64,000 bases of DNA from contig JAEEVC010000015.1 in NCBI GenBank assembly GCA_016287075.1, positions 1 through 64,000 of the forward strand, read 5' to 3'. Numbering within the stretch: the stretch's first letter is position 1; every line of letters starts with the position of its first letter. Position numbers and translations under genes: made by a program. Shown piece by piece: positions 15,610 through 25,791 of the stretch. Source of the stretch: Bacteroidales bacterium (GTDB lineage: Bacteria > Bacteroidota > Bacteroidia > Bacteroidales > UBA932). The notes beneath the pieces were generated by a model that ran no database searches, was not told the DNA's origin, and saw only the letters and a program-made list of their open reading frames with translations.

Positions 15610-17616
15610 CTATCCGACAATCTGGTTGCCGGTAAACAGTTCATAGTATTTGCCCCGCTGCTCCAGGAGTTCCCAGTGCTTGCCGCGCTCGATGATGCGG
15701 CCATGGTCGAGGACCATGATGTAGTCGGCGTTCCGGACGGTGGAGAGGCGGTGGGCGATGACGAAGGTCGTGCGGCCTTTCATAAGCGAGTCCATGCCCT
15801 GCTGGATCAGGCGCTCGGTGCGGGTATCGATGGAGGAGGTGGCCTCGTCGAGGATCAGCACAGGCGGGTCCGCGACCGCGGCACGGGCGATGGCGAGCAG
15901 CTGTCGTTCGCCCTGACTGAGGTTGCCGCCATCCGCAGAAAGAACTGTGTCATAACCGTTTGGCAGGCGGCGGATAAAGGGGTCGGCGCAGACGAGACGG
16001 GCCGCGGCGCGGCATTCTTCGTCGGTCGCATCCAGCCGGCCGTAGCGGATGTTGTCGAGGACGGTGCCGCTGAAGAGATGGGTCTCCTGAAGGACCATCC
16101 CGAGACTCCGGCGCAGGGATTCCTTCGCGATGGAGGCGACGTCGAAGCCGTCGTAGGTGATGCGCCCGTCCTGGATCTCGTAGAAGCGGTTGATGAGGTT
16201 CGTGATGGTGGTCTTCCCCGCCCCGGTGCCGCCCACAAAGGCGATCTTCTGGCCGGGATAGGCCGTCAGGTTGATATCGTAAAGCACCTGTTTCCCAGGT
16301 ACATAGCCGAAGTCCACGTCGCTCAGGGAGACGAGGCCTTCGAGCCGTTTCAGCGCGCCGGAGGGGGTCTTCCAGGCCCAGAGGCCGGTCCGCTGCGGCA
16401 CTTCGACGAGGTCATCGCCCACGTTCGGAGCGGGAGACGGCGCCGCATTTACCAGCGTCACCACGCCCGCATCGGGCTCGATGGCCTCGTCAAGCAGGGC
16501 ATAGAGCCGGTCGGTACCGGCGGACGCCATGACGATGCTGTTGATCTCGTTGGAAATCTGGGTGACCGGGCGCGTGAAATTGCGCTGGAGGGTCAGGAAC
16601 GAGACGAGCGTTCCGAGCGTCAGCATGGCGCCGTTCAGCCCGCCGAGGTACCATGCCGTCCATCCGGCCGCACTGCCCACGCCCAGCGTCCCGCTCGCGC
16701 CCATCGCCAGCACGGCACCGACGACGGCGAGGAGGACATAGGCGAAATTGCTGATATTGGAGTTGACCGGCATGATGATGTTGCCGATCTTGTTGGCGTT
16801 GTCCACGCTGGAGCGCAGCTGCTCATTCAGTTTCTCGAACGCCGCAACCGCCTCATCTTCATGGCAATAGACCTTGACGACCTTCTGGCCGGTGACCATC
16901 TCCTCGATGAAGCCGTTGACGAGGCCTAGGTTGCGCTGGCGCTCGACGAAGTATTTTTTCGAGAGCTTGCCGAGGCTGGTCGTGGTCTTGAACATGAGCC
17001 AGGCCATGACGATGCTGACGAGGGTCAGCGGGAGGCTCAGCACGACCATGCTCAAGAAGGTTGCGATGATGGTCGCGAGCGACTTGACGAGGTTCGGGAT
17101 GCTGCTCCCGATCACCTGCCGGAGGGTATCGACATCGTTGGTATAGACCGACATGATGTCGCCGTGGGCATGGTTGTCGAAATAGCGGAGCGGAAGGTCC
17201 TGCATATGCCGGAAGAGGTCCTCGCGGAGTTTCCGCATGGTCCCCTGCCCGACCTGGATCATCAGGAAGTTGCTCAGATAGCCCGCCACGATGCCGGCGA
17301 GGAGGATGGCCCCGAGGCGGACGAGGGCCAGGGCGAGCGGCCCGTAGTCCGGACCGGCGCCGACCCCTGCGAACAGGCCCGTCGGCCGGGAGAGCATCGG
17401 CGTGATGTAATCGTCGATGAGCGTCCGCGTGAAGAGCGAGGAGGCAAGCGATGTCACCGAGGTGACGAGGATGCAGAGCAGTACGATGCCGATCCGGACC
17501 TTGTAGTGCCGGAAGACGTAGCGGAAGAGCCGCCAGACGGTCGTGGCCCCTTTCAGGTCCTTGAGCGTGGCGCCGCCGCGCGGGCGGTCTCCCCTGGGTT
17601 GGAATCCGGGTGCCAT
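15610..17616 (-). CDS. ABC exporter half-transporter (permease-ATPase), subunit B
   Basis: From the start I chose the protein has 668 residues. An ABC_membrane domain of six helices fills about residues 30-360. The ATPase domain follows with Walker A GGTGAGKTT, signature LSQGERQLLAIARA, Walker B VLILDEATSS and the H-loop VIAHRLSTVRNAD. The track starts at 17688, but the ATG at 17616 (MAPGFQPRGD) sits 4 bases after the stop of the partner gene and removes an arginine-rich stretch that has no homologue in the family. It has the intact catalytic glutamate, in contrast to its partner. It likely exports a lipid or peptide; the substrate is unknown. A lower-identity insert (about residues 410-450) separates the two domains. 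Confidence 0.9.
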   Translation of the reverse strand: MAPGFQPRGDRPRGGATLKDLKGATTVWRLFRYVFRHYKVRIGIVLLCILVTSVTSLASSLFTRTLIDDYITPMLSRPTGLFAGVGAGPDYGPLALALVRLGAILLAGIVAGYLSNFLMIQVGQGTMRKLREDLFRHMQDLPLRYFDNHAHGDIMSVYTNDVDTLRQVIGSSIPNLVKSLATIIATFLSMVVLSLPLTLVSIVMAWLMFKTTTSLGKLSKKYFVERQRNLGLVNGFIEEMVTGQKVVKVYCHEDEAVAAFEKLNEQLRSSVDNANKIGNIIMPVNSNISNFAYVLLAVVGAVLAMGASGTLGVGSAAGWTAWYLGGLNGAMLTLGTLVSFLTLQRNFTRPVTQISNEINSIVMASAGTDRLYALLDEAIEPDAGVVTLVNAAPSPAPNVGDDLVEVPQRTGLWAWKTPSGALKRLEGLVSLSDVDFGYVPGKQVLYDINLTAYPGQKIAFVGGTGAGKTTITNLINRFYEIQDGRITYDGFDVASIAKESLRRSLGMVLQETHLFSGTVLDNIRYGRLDATDEECRAAARLVCADPFIRRLPNGYDTVLSADGGNLSQGERQLLAIARAAVADPPVLILDEATSSIDTRTERLIQQGMDSLMKGRTTFVIAHRLSTVRNADYIMVLDHGRIIERGKHWELLEQRGKYYELFTGNQIVG

Positions 17617-17620
17617 GGCG

Positions 17621-19360
17621 CTACCTCCCGTCGAAATCGCCTTCTCCGCCGCTCGTCTGCATCTCGTAGATCTCGCGGTAGATGGCATTGGTTCTCAGTA
17701 AGTTCTCGTGCGTGTCAAAGCCGCTGACGCGGCCGTTGTCCATCACGATGATCCGGTCTGCGTCCTTGATGGAAAGGATGCGCTGGGAGATGATCAGGCG
17801 GGTGACGCCGGGGATGCGGGCCGCGAAGGTCTCGCGGATCCGCGCGTCCGTCGCGGTGTCCACCGCCGAGGTGGAGTCGTCGAGCACCAGCACTTTCGGG
17901 CGCTTCAGCAGGGCACGGGCGATGCAGAGCCGCTGCCGCTGGCCGCCGGAGACATTGGTGCCGCCTTGGTCGATGAGGGTCTCGTAGCCGTCGGGCATTT
18001 CGCGGATGAATTCATCCGCACAGGCCTGCCGGCAGGCTTCCACGCATTCCTCGTACGTGGCGTCCGGCCGCCCCCAGCGGAGATTCTCGAGGATGGTGCC
18101 GGAGAAGAGCGTGCTCTTCTGGAGGACCATCGCGACCTCCCAGCGGAGCGTCTTCATGTCGTAGGCGCGGACATCCCGGCCGCCGACGCGGACGCTTCCC
18201 TCCGAGACGTCGTAGAGGCGCGCGACGAGCGCGGCGAGGGTGGATTTGCCGCTGCCGGTACCGCCGATGACGCCGACGGTCTCCCCCGCGTCGATATGGA
18301 GGCTGATGTCTTCCAGGGCATAGTCGCCGCCCTGCGTGTAGGAGAAATAGACGTGGTCGAAATCGATGCTGCCGTCCGGGACGACCGTGACCGGCTCGTC
18401 CGGATTGGCCATATCCGGCTCTTCGTCAATCACTTCCACAATCCGCACCGCGCTGGCGTAGCTCTGCGTCAACTGGACGAAGACCATCGAGAGCATCATC
18501 AGTCCGGAGAGGACCGTCATGATGTAACTGAACAGCGAGGTCAGCTGTCCGGTGGTCAGCGAACCCTCGACGATGAAATGGGCCCCGTACCAGCTCAGGG
18601 CGATGGTGCAGCCGTTGACGACCAGGTTCATCACCGGATGGTTCAGGGCCATCAGGCTCTCGGCCCGGACATTCATCGTGAAGAGCGACAGGGCGGCCCT
18701 GTCGAACTTGGAGATCTCATGGTGCTCCCGGACGAAGGCCTTGACCACCCGGATCGCCGATACGTTCTCCTGGACCACGGCGTTGAGCGCATCGACCTTC
18801 TGGAGGATCTCCTTGAAAAGTTTCGCCACGCGGGTGATCAGCACGGTCAGGAAGATGGCCAGGACGAGCATGGCCACCAGGAAGATGAGGCTCAGCCGCC
18901 GGTGGATGAAGAAGCACATCACCAGGGCCGAGACCATGTTGAGCGGTGCCCGGAAAGAGGTCCTGAGCAGCGTCTGGAAGGCATTCTGGATGCTGGAGAC
19001 GTCCGTCGTCATCCGCGTGACCAGGCCGGCCGTGGAGAATTTGTCGATGTCGGAGAAGGAGAAGCGCTGGATGTTCCGGTACATCGCCAGGCGCAGGTTC
19101 GCGGCCAGTCCGGTGCTGGAATAGGCGGCGAAGCGGCCGGCGAGGAAACCGAATACGAGGCTGAGGAAGGCCAGGATGAGCATGATGCCGCCGTAGCGGA
19201 GCACGGCGCGCAGGTCTCCCGCGTTGATCCCCTTGTCGATGATGGAGGCGGTGACATAGGGGATGAAAATCCACAGCACCACTTCAGCCGTCGTCCAGAC
19301 CGGAGTGAGCAGGGCCGGCCACTTGTACTGCCGGACTTCGCGCAGGAGGGTCTTCAGCAT
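17621..19360 (-). CDS. ABC exporter half-transporter (permease-ATPase), subunit A
   Basis: The 579-residue protein has six predicted membrane helices and an ATPase domain with Walker A GGTGSGKST and signature VSGGQRQRLCIARAL. Its Walker B is VLVLDDSTSAVD, with Asp where the catalytic Glu normally stands, and its switch segment is LIISQRI rather than an H-loop VIAHR. These are the marks of the degenerate site in heterodimeric exporters, so it should pair with the next gene. It starts 9 bases after rmlA and is probably part of the gmd-fcl-rmlA transcription unit. The substrate is unknown; the position beside nucleotide-sugar genes may be incidental. Confidence 0.9.
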   Translation of the reverse strand: MLKTLLREVRQYKWPALLTPVWTTAEVVLWIFIPYVTASIIDKGINAGDLRAVLRYGGIMLILAFLSLVFGFLAGRFAAYSSTGLAANLRLAMYRNIQRFSFSDIDKFSTAGLVTRMTTDVSSIQNAFQTLLRTSFRAPLNMVSALVMCFFIHRRLSLIFLVAMLVLAIFLTVLITRVAKLFKEILQKVDALNAVVQENVSAIRVVKAFVREHHEISKFDRAALSLFTMNVRAESLMALNHPVMNLVVNGCTIALSWYGAHFIVEGSLTTGQLTSLFSYIMTVLSGLMMLSMVFVQLTQSYASAVRIVEVIDEEPDMANPDEPVTVVPDGSIDFDHVYFSYTQGGDYALEDISLHIDAGETVGVIGGTGSGKSTLAALVARLYDVSEGSVRVGGRDVRAYDMKTLRWEVAMVLQKSTLFSGTILENLRWGRPDATYEECVEACRQACADEFIREMPDGYETLIDQGGTNVSGGQRQRLCIARALLKRPKVLVLDDSTSAVDTATDARIRETFAARIPGVTRLIISQRILSIKDADRIIVMDNGRVSGFDTHENLLRTNAIYREIYEMQTSGGEGDFDGR

Positions 19361-19369
19361 CGGGCGCGC

Positions 19370-20245
19370 TTAGGTGGACAGCAGGCCCATCAGGTACTGC
19401 CCATACTGGTTCTTGATCATCGGCTTCGCGATCTCGGCGAGGCGCTCCGGGGTGATCCAGCCGTTGCGGAAGGCGATCTCCTCGAGGCAGGCGACCTTGA
19501 GTCCCTGGCGCTTCTCGATGACTTCGATGTAGTTGGAAGCCTCTGACAGGGAGTCGAATGTGCCGGTGTCGAGCCAGGCAAATCCGCGCCCGAGGGTCTG
19601 GACCAGCAGTTCGCCGTCGGCGAGGAAACGCTGGTTGACCGTCGTGATTTCCAGTTCGCCGCGGGCGGAAGGCTTGATGGTCTTCGCCACCCCGACGACC
19701 TTGTTCGGATAGAAATACAGGCCGGTCACGGCGTAGTTCGACTTCGGTTCGGCGGGTTTCTCTTCGATGGAGATACAGTTCCCCGCCGCGTCGAACTCGG
19801 CGACGCCGTAGCGCTGCGGGTCGCTGACCCAGTAGCCGAAGACGGTCGCCTTGCGCCTTTCCTCCACGTCGCGGACGGCCTGGCGCAGCTGCGTCTCGAA
19901 GCCGGTCCCATGGAAGATATTGTCACCGAGGACCATACAGACATCGTCCGTGCCGATGAAGTCCTCACCGATGATGAAGGCCTGGGCCAGGCCGTCGGGA
20001 GAGGGCTGCTCGGCGTACGAGAAGCGGACGCCGTAGTCGGAGCCGTCGCCGAGGAGGCGGCGGAAGCCCGGCAGGTCGGTCGGGGTGGAGATGATGAGGA
20101 TGTCCCGGATGCCGGCCTGGAGCAGGACGGAGACCGGGTAATACACCATCGGTTTGTCAAAGATCGGGATCAGCTGCTTGCTGATGCCCTTCGTGATGGG
20201 ATAGAGCCGGGTGCCGGAGCCGCCGGCGAGCACGATGCCTTTCAT
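19370..20245 (-). CDS. rmlA: Glucose-1-phosphate thymidylyltransferase
   Basis: The 291-residue protein shows the full RmlA pattern: [68 protein letters not shown] and [13 protein letters not shown]. It makes dTDP-glucose, the first step to dTDP-L-rhamnose; the other three enzymes (rmlB, C, D) sit at 34.8-37.4 kb in the same polysaccharide locus. Its ATG overlaps the fcl stop by 4 bases, so it is coupled to the GDP-fucose genes rather than to its own pathway partners. Confidence 0.95.
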   Translation of the reverse strand: MKGIVLAGGSGTRLYPITKGISKQLIPIFDKPMVYYPVSVLLQAGIRDILIISTPTDLPGFRRLLGDGSDYGVRFSYAEQPSPDGLAQAFIIGEDFIGTDDVCMVLGDNIFHGTGFETQLRQAVRDVEERRKATVFGYWVSDPQRYGVAEFDAAGNCISIEEKPAEPKSNYAVTGLYFYPNKVVGVAKTIKPSARGELEITTVNQRFLADGELLVQTLGRGFAWLDTGTFDSLSEASNYIEVIEKRQGLKVACLEEIAFRNGWITPERLAEIAKPMIKNQYGQYLMGLLST

Positions 20246-21182
20246 CTTTCTGCGCGCATGGGGTTGTTAAGGAAATCTTCGTAGGAGAGGCGGATCCCTT
20301 CTTCGAGTTCCGTCTTGTACGTCCAGCCGAGGGCGGTCGCCTTGGAGACGTCGAGCAGTTTCCGCGGGGTGCCGTTGGGCTTCGAGGGATCCCAGCGGAT
20401 TTCGCCGGTGTAGCCGACCACCTTGGCGACGAGCTCCGTCAGGGCCTTGATGCTCAGTTCCTTCCCGGTACCGGCATTGACGGTCTCATTGCCGCTGTAA
20501 TGGTTCATCAGGAAGACGCAGAGGTTCGCCAGGTCGTCCACATAGAGGAACTCCCGCAGGGGGGAACCGTCGCCCCAGCAGACCACGTAGGGGGCGCCGG
20601 ACTCCTTCGCCTCGTGGAAGCGGCGGATCAGGGCCGGAAGGACGTGGCTGTGGGTCGGGTGGTAGTTGTCGTTGGGGCCGTAGAGGTTCGTCGGCATGAC
20701 ACTGATATAGTCGGTGCCGTACTGGCGGTTGAGATATTCGCAGTACTTGAGGCCCGAAATCTTCGCGAGGGCATAGGCCTCGTTGGTCTTCTCCAGTTCG
20801 GAGGTCAGCAGGCAGCTTTCCTTCATCGGCTGGGGGGCCATGCGGGGATAGATGCAGCTGGAGCCGAGGAATTCGAGCTTCTTGCAGCCATTCTTCCAGG
20901 CGGCGTGGATGACGTTCATCTCGAGGACCATGTTGTCGTACATGAAGTCCGCGAGGGCGTTCTGGTTGGCGACGATGCCGCCCACCTTTGCCGCCGCAAG
21001 GAACACGTAATCAGGCTTTTCCGCCTCGAAGAAGGCCTCGACGTCCGCCTGGCGGATGAGGTCGAGCTCCCGGTGGGTGCGGGTGATGATGTTCGTGTAG
21101 CCCTGGCGCTGCAGCTCCCGGACGATGGCCGAGCCCACCATCCCGCGGTGGCCCGCCACATAGATTTTCGCGTTCTTCTCCA

Positions 21183-21186
<4 letters not shown>
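20242..21186 (-). CDS. fcl: GDP-L-fucose synthase
   Basis: This 314-residue SDR enzyme has the NADP-binding start [20 protein letters not shown]. The segment [20 protein letters not shown] and [16 protein letters not shown] are diagnostic of the epimerase-reductase. The active-site [16 protein letters not shown] and [20 protein letters not shown] follow. It converts GDP-4-keto-6-deoxymannose to GDP-L-fucose. It follows gmd with a 4-base overlap. The product would be used by the GT10 fucosyltransferase at 32.4-33.4 kb. Confidence 0.95.
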
Positions 21187-22277
<1,091 letters not shown>

Positions 22278-22308
22278 ATCGGTAATCTGCATATTTTCAG
22301 AATATCTA

Positions 22309-22316
22309 CAAATATA
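22309..22316 (-). promoter_or_regulatory. Predicted -7 box of gmd operon
   Basis: The minus-strand sequence TATATTTG matches TAnnTTTG and lies 31 bases from the gmd start. No clear -33 TTG is at the right spacing. It faces away from the promoter of the wecG-like gene, with fewer than 35 bases between the two -7 boxes. Confidence 0.55.
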
Positions 22317-22324
22317 CGCCTTTT

Positions 22325-22358
22325 TTTGCGGCCGTTTGCTTTTTTTCCGATATATTTG
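22325..22358 (+). promoter_or_regulatory. Predicted promoter of the WecG/TagA-like gene
   Basis: TTTG (22325-22328) and TATATTTG (22351-22358) are separated by 22 bases, close to the sigma-ABfr ideal. The ATG at 22377 follows 18 bases after the -7 box. It forms a divergent promoter pair with gmd. Confidence 0.6.
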
Positions 22359-22376
22359 CCGCAAACTTGCACGGAA

Positions 22377-23105
22377 ATGCTCACGTTACGCGAACTGAAC
22401 CTGTTCCCGGACCTTGCCGGGCTGGACGGACTGCCCGAAGGGAAACTGCTCATCAATACGGTCAACGCCCACTCCTTCGTGACGGCGCAGAAGGACGCGG
22501 AATTCGCCGCCGCGCTCCGGCGCAGCGACGTCCTCCTCCCGGACGGGATCAGCATTGTCTGGGCCTGCAAGTTCCTGAAAATGAAAAACGCCCCGCGCGA
22601 GAAAATCGCCGGGACGGACCTGTTCCGCCACCACATGGCCCGCCTCAACGAAAAGGGCGGCACCTGCATGTTCATGGGCAGCAGCCCGAAGGTCCTCGCG
22701 CTCATCCGCGAAAAGGCGGCCGCCGAGTACCCCCGCATCCGTGTGGAGACCTACTCCCCTCCCTTCAAGCCCGTCTTCTCGGAGGAGGATGACGCGGCCA
22801 TCCGCGCCGCCATCCATGCCGCCGACCCCGACCTCCTCTGGATCGGCATGACCGCGCCCAAACAGGAAAAATGGCTCGTCAGGAACTGGGAACTGCTTGA
22901 CATCCACTGCCATGCCGGAACCATCGGCGCCGTCTTCGACTTCTTCGCCGGCACCATCAACCGCGCCCCCGCCTGGTGGATCGACCACGGCCTCGAATGG
23001 CTCTACCGGCTCCTGCGGGAACCGGGCCGCATGTGGCGTAGAAACGTCGTCAGCGGCCCGGTATTCCTGTGGTATGCCCTCCTGGAAAAACTACGTCTCC
23101 GGTAG
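22377..23105 (+). CDS. WecG/TagA/CpsF-family glycosyltransferase
   Basis: This 242-residue GT26-type enzyme starts at the ATG at 22377; the track frame from 21837 is a false upstream extension through gmd. Family motifs are [17 protein letters not shown] (the TxNxxS-like N-terminus), [15 protein letters not shown] (DG acceptor site), [15 protein letters not shown], and the late [12 protein letters not shown] and [21 protein letters not shown]. In other bacteria these transfer ManNAcA or ManNAc onto an undecaprenyl-PP-linked GlcNAc. With the WecA-like enzyme next to it, this is likely the second sugar of the repeat unit. It is the only rightward gene of the locus and overlaps the wecA-like gene tail to tail by 15 bases. 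Confidence 0.9.
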   Translation: MLTLRELNLFPDLAGLDGLPEGKLLINTVNAHSFVTAQKDAEFAAALRRSDVLLPDGISIVWACKFLKMKNAPREKIAGTDLFRHHMARLNEKGGTCMFMGSSPKVLALIREKAAAEYPRIRVETYSPPFKPVFSEEDDAAIRAAIHAADPDLLWIGMTAPKQEKWLVRNWELLDIHCHAGTIGAVFDFFAGTINRAPAWWIDHGLEWLYRLLREPGRMWRRNVVSGPVFLWYALLEKLRLR

Positions 23106-24209
23106 GGGTTTCATGTGGCGGTTGATCTGCCAGTGAATGAGGATGAACAGCAGGATGTCGATCGCGAAGACCAGGTTGACGTTCCATTTGAGCAGGCCCA
23201 TCCCGACATTGAGCAGGATCAGCCCGACATCCAGCCCCAGGATGATGAAGAGGACCTGGCGGTAGGTGAAGCCGCAACGGTGAATCTTGTGATGGATATG
23301 GTTCATGTCCGGCAGGAAGGGGCTGCGGTGGTTGCGGAGCCGGTAGATGATCAGCCGGACCACATCCAGCATCGGAATCATCAGGGATGAGAACGCAATC
23401 GTGAAATAACGGCAGTTACGGGTCGTCGTGATGCCGTGCGCCCCGATGAAGGAGCCGAGGTTGATGATCAGGTAACAGATGATCAGCCCGAGCGTCATCG
23501 ACCCCGTGTCTCCCATGAACAGTTTGTGCCCTTTCTCGCGTTTCCCGAACATATTGAACAGCCAGAACGCAACCAGAGCCCCCAGAAGGGTCAGTCCGAC
23601 CATCGCATAGACGAATCTCCGTTCCACGAGGAAGATGCCGGAAAGGCAGGCGACGGAAATGATGCAGAGCCCGGACGCCAGCCCGTCGATGCCGTCGATC
23701 ATGTTGATGGCGTTGATCAGGTACATCAGCAGGAACACCGTGACCGGTATTCCGAGCCAGGCCGGCACTTCATAAAGTCCGAACAGCCCGTAGAAGTTCC
23801 TGATCCACAGTCCGGATGATACCAGCAGTACGGAGGAAACGAACTGTCCGGCCAGTTTGGCCCTGTAACTGAGTTCCGTCAGGTCGTCGACGACGCCCAG
23901 GATGTAAAGGATGACGGCGCTGGAGAGCATATACGTCATCTGGACCATATGGATGTTGTCGGTGAACTGGGTGGAGGTCAGGTTCAGGTTGAAGAGTTCC
24001 GCGACGGTCAGGGCGATGACGATGATCATCGTCGGGAGGAAAGACATGCCGCCCAGGCGGGGTACGGGCAGTTCGTGGATCTTCCGTCCGCCCGGCTGGT
24101 CGAATACTTTGTTGTGGTAGGCGATCCGCAGGAGGAACAGGATCATTCCCGTTCCCAGCGCGAACGCGAGGACGAAATCCACAACGAGGATAAGGTAGTG
24201 AGTGCTCAT
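23091..24209 (-). CDS. WecA/MraY-family undecaprenyl-phosphate sugar-1-phosphate transferase
   Basis: The 372-residue polytopic membrane protein has about ten hydrophobic segments. Family motifs are DQPGGRKIHELPVPRLGG, LGVVDDLTELSYRAKL (catalytic DD), NAINMIDGIDGLASG, LFMGDTGSMTLG and the late FLPDMNHIHHKIHRCG. It starts repeat-unit synthesis by moving a HexNAc-1-phosphate (commonly GlcNAc) from its UDP sugar onto undecaprenyl phosphate at the inner membrane. It is the last gene of the long leftward polysaccharide operon, 16 bases after a beta-helix gene. Sugar specificity is inferred from the family. Confidence 0.92.
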   Translation of the reverse strand: MSTHYLILVVDFVLAFALGTGMILFLLRIAYHNKVFDQPGGRKIHELPVPRLGGMSFLPTMIIVIALTVAELFNLNLTSTQFTDNIHMVQMTYMLSSAVILYILGVVDDLTELSYRAKLAGQFVSSVLLVSSGLWIRNFYGLFGLYEVPAWLGIPVTVFLLMYLINAINMIDGIDGLASGLCIISVACLSGIFLVERRFVYAMVGLTLLGALVAFWLFNMFGKREKGHKLFMGDTGSMTLGLIICYLIINLGSFIGAHGITTTRNCRYFTIAFSSLMIPMLDVVRLIIYRLRNHRSPFLPDMNHIHHKIHRCGFTYRQVLFIILGLDVGLILLNVGMGLLKWNVNLVFAIDILLFILIHWQINRHMKPLPET

Positions 24210-24225
24210 AAGCGAGTCTGATTAA

Positions 24226-25791
24226 TCAATGCGCCGGCACGGCCGCGGCTTCCTTGCGGCTGAGGACCGTGTTTTTCCCGATCCGGCATCCGTCCACCCC
24301 TCCCCTGCATTCGAAGCGGACGGGGCCGTCGACCGTGTTCCCGTCCAGTTCGTTGCCGATATTCGTGCGGCTGACCCGGGATTTCGGGTTCCGCTCCACG
24401 GAGGCGACGCGCCGGAGGTCGATCGTATAGGAGTTGGCGACCCGGAGCACCTTGTTACGGAGAATCTTCAGATGGATGGCGCCGTCGTCGCAGAAGATGC
24501 CGCGGTTGTCGCAGGGGCCGTTGATGTCGTGGATGTAATTGTCCCGGATGGTAACGTCGTCGTGGTACGTGCTGGTATAGATGGCGCCGCTGTCCATCAA
24601 CCCTTCCATCGGGGCTTTTTCGAAGGCCTCGGCCGTCAGGTAGATTTCGTTTCCGCACACCACGCCGGTGACCCGGAACGTTTCGGGATTCTCGGTATAG
24701 TGCATCCCGACCCCGATCGCGCCATAGCCGAAATCCGCTACCGTGTTCCCCTCGATCCGGAACCCGTCGCCGCGGCAGAGGATATTGACGTCGTTCATCA
24801 GGGCGACGCCATTACCGCTGAGCCTGTTGTTGAGGACGCTGGCACGGGAAGAGAATTCATCCGTGACGAACACCCGCCTGGCGCATCCCGTCGCGAAACA
24901 ATCCGCGACGGTGATGTCGGCCGTCCCGGACGAATAGACCGCTTCGCGCATGATGCCTTCGAAACGGCAGTTCCGGACGGCATAGCTGCCGGCGCTGCAG
25001 AAATGGAAATGGACCAGGCGTTCGCCGGCGGAATTGCCGCGGAAGGTCAGCCCCTCCAGGGCGAGCGACTTGAAACGGCAGCCCGAGACCATCAGGAAGC
25101 GGGCGGCCTCGCAGGCATGCAGCCATCGTCCGCGCATCTCCGGGAGATTGAACAGACGATACCGGGGAAGTTGCATGTCATAGTTGAAATCGGCGTTCAC
25201 ATTATATTGGAGACCGATGATAGACAGGTCCGCCGCCTCGAACAGGATCTTTCCCCTCCGGATACTCCGCACCGGATAAACGCGGCTGAGATACCATTGA
25301 GGGATTTGAATATATACGTCCCTGCAATCTGAAACCGTCAGTTTCCGGTCACCGGTATCCAGGACACACAGTCCCTTCTCCTTGTCCTTGACGATGATCA
25401 GACGTGTCGCGCGCCGCATATCGGTACAAAGCCGGACAGGCTGCATATCGCTGTCCAGATAGCAGGTTTCCGTGCTGAATCCACGGCCGTCGAAGATTCC
25501 TTCCTTTCCTTTTCCGACCAGGACGGTCCCTTCGGAACCTCGGATCGTCAACTCCACCTGAGGCCAATCCATTCCTTCCAGGACCAAGTGCCCATCCTTG
25601 AAGAAATAAACGCCCGGGGCGATGTCAACAATGATGGAGCGCTTGCCGAGACGGATCGCCTCCCTGACCGACGTTTCCATCCCGTCGAACCGGGACTGGT
25701 CGGTGACGTCGATGCGGTATGGCTTCACTGCGGCGGCTGCCGGTGACAGAACCAGCAGCAGGGTCAGTGCCAGTGCGGACAAACGTTTCAT
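24226..25791 (-). CDS. Secreted right-handed beta-helix protein 1 of the polysaccharide locus
   Basis: This 521-residue protein has a cleavable signal peptide (MKRLSALALTLLLVLSPAAAA). A parallel beta-helix of repeated short strands and N/G turns follows (AIRLGKRSIIVDIAPGVYFF at the start, typical of pectin-lyase-like folds). Near residue 415 it has YIHDINGPCDNRGIFCDDGAIH, almost the same as in its paralogue at 28.8 kb, so this acidic loop may be the active site. Its start overlaps a glycosyltransferase by 4 bases, so it is made together with the sugar assembly enzymes. A lyase, epimerase or hydrolase acting on the exported polysaccharide in the periplasm is the best guess. No known family was recognised. 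Confidence 0.72.
   Translation of the reverse strand: MKRLSALALTLLLVLSPAAAAVKPYRIDVTDQSRFDGMETSVREAIRLGKRSIIVDIAPGVYFFKDGHLVLEGMDWPQVELTIRGSEGTVLVGKGKEGIFDGRGFSTETCYLDSDMQPVRLCTDMRRATRLIIVKDKEKGLCVLDTGDRKLTVSDCRDVYIQIPQWYLSRVYPVRSIRRGKILFEAADLSIIGLQYNVNADFNYDMQLPRYRLFNLPEMRGRWLHACEAARFLMVSGCRFKSLALEGLTFRGNSAGERLVHFHFCSAGSYAVRNCRFEGIMREAVYSSGTADITVADCFATGCARRVFVTDEFSSRASVLNNRLSGNGVALMNDVNILCRGDGFRIEGNTVADFGYGAIGVGMHYTENPETFRVTGVVCGNEIYLTAEAFEKAPMEGLMDSGAIYTSTYHDDVTIRDNYIHDINGPCDNRGIFCDDGAIHLKILRNKVLRVANSYTIDLRRVASVERNPKSRVSRTNIGNELDGNTVDGPVRFECRGGVDGCRIGKNTVLSRKEAAAVPAH

Noticed and set aside
24226-25791. Polysaccharide-use locus (SusC/D-type)
   Set aside because: No SusC/SusD pair or TonB receptor is present; the beta-helix genes lie inside an assembly operon.
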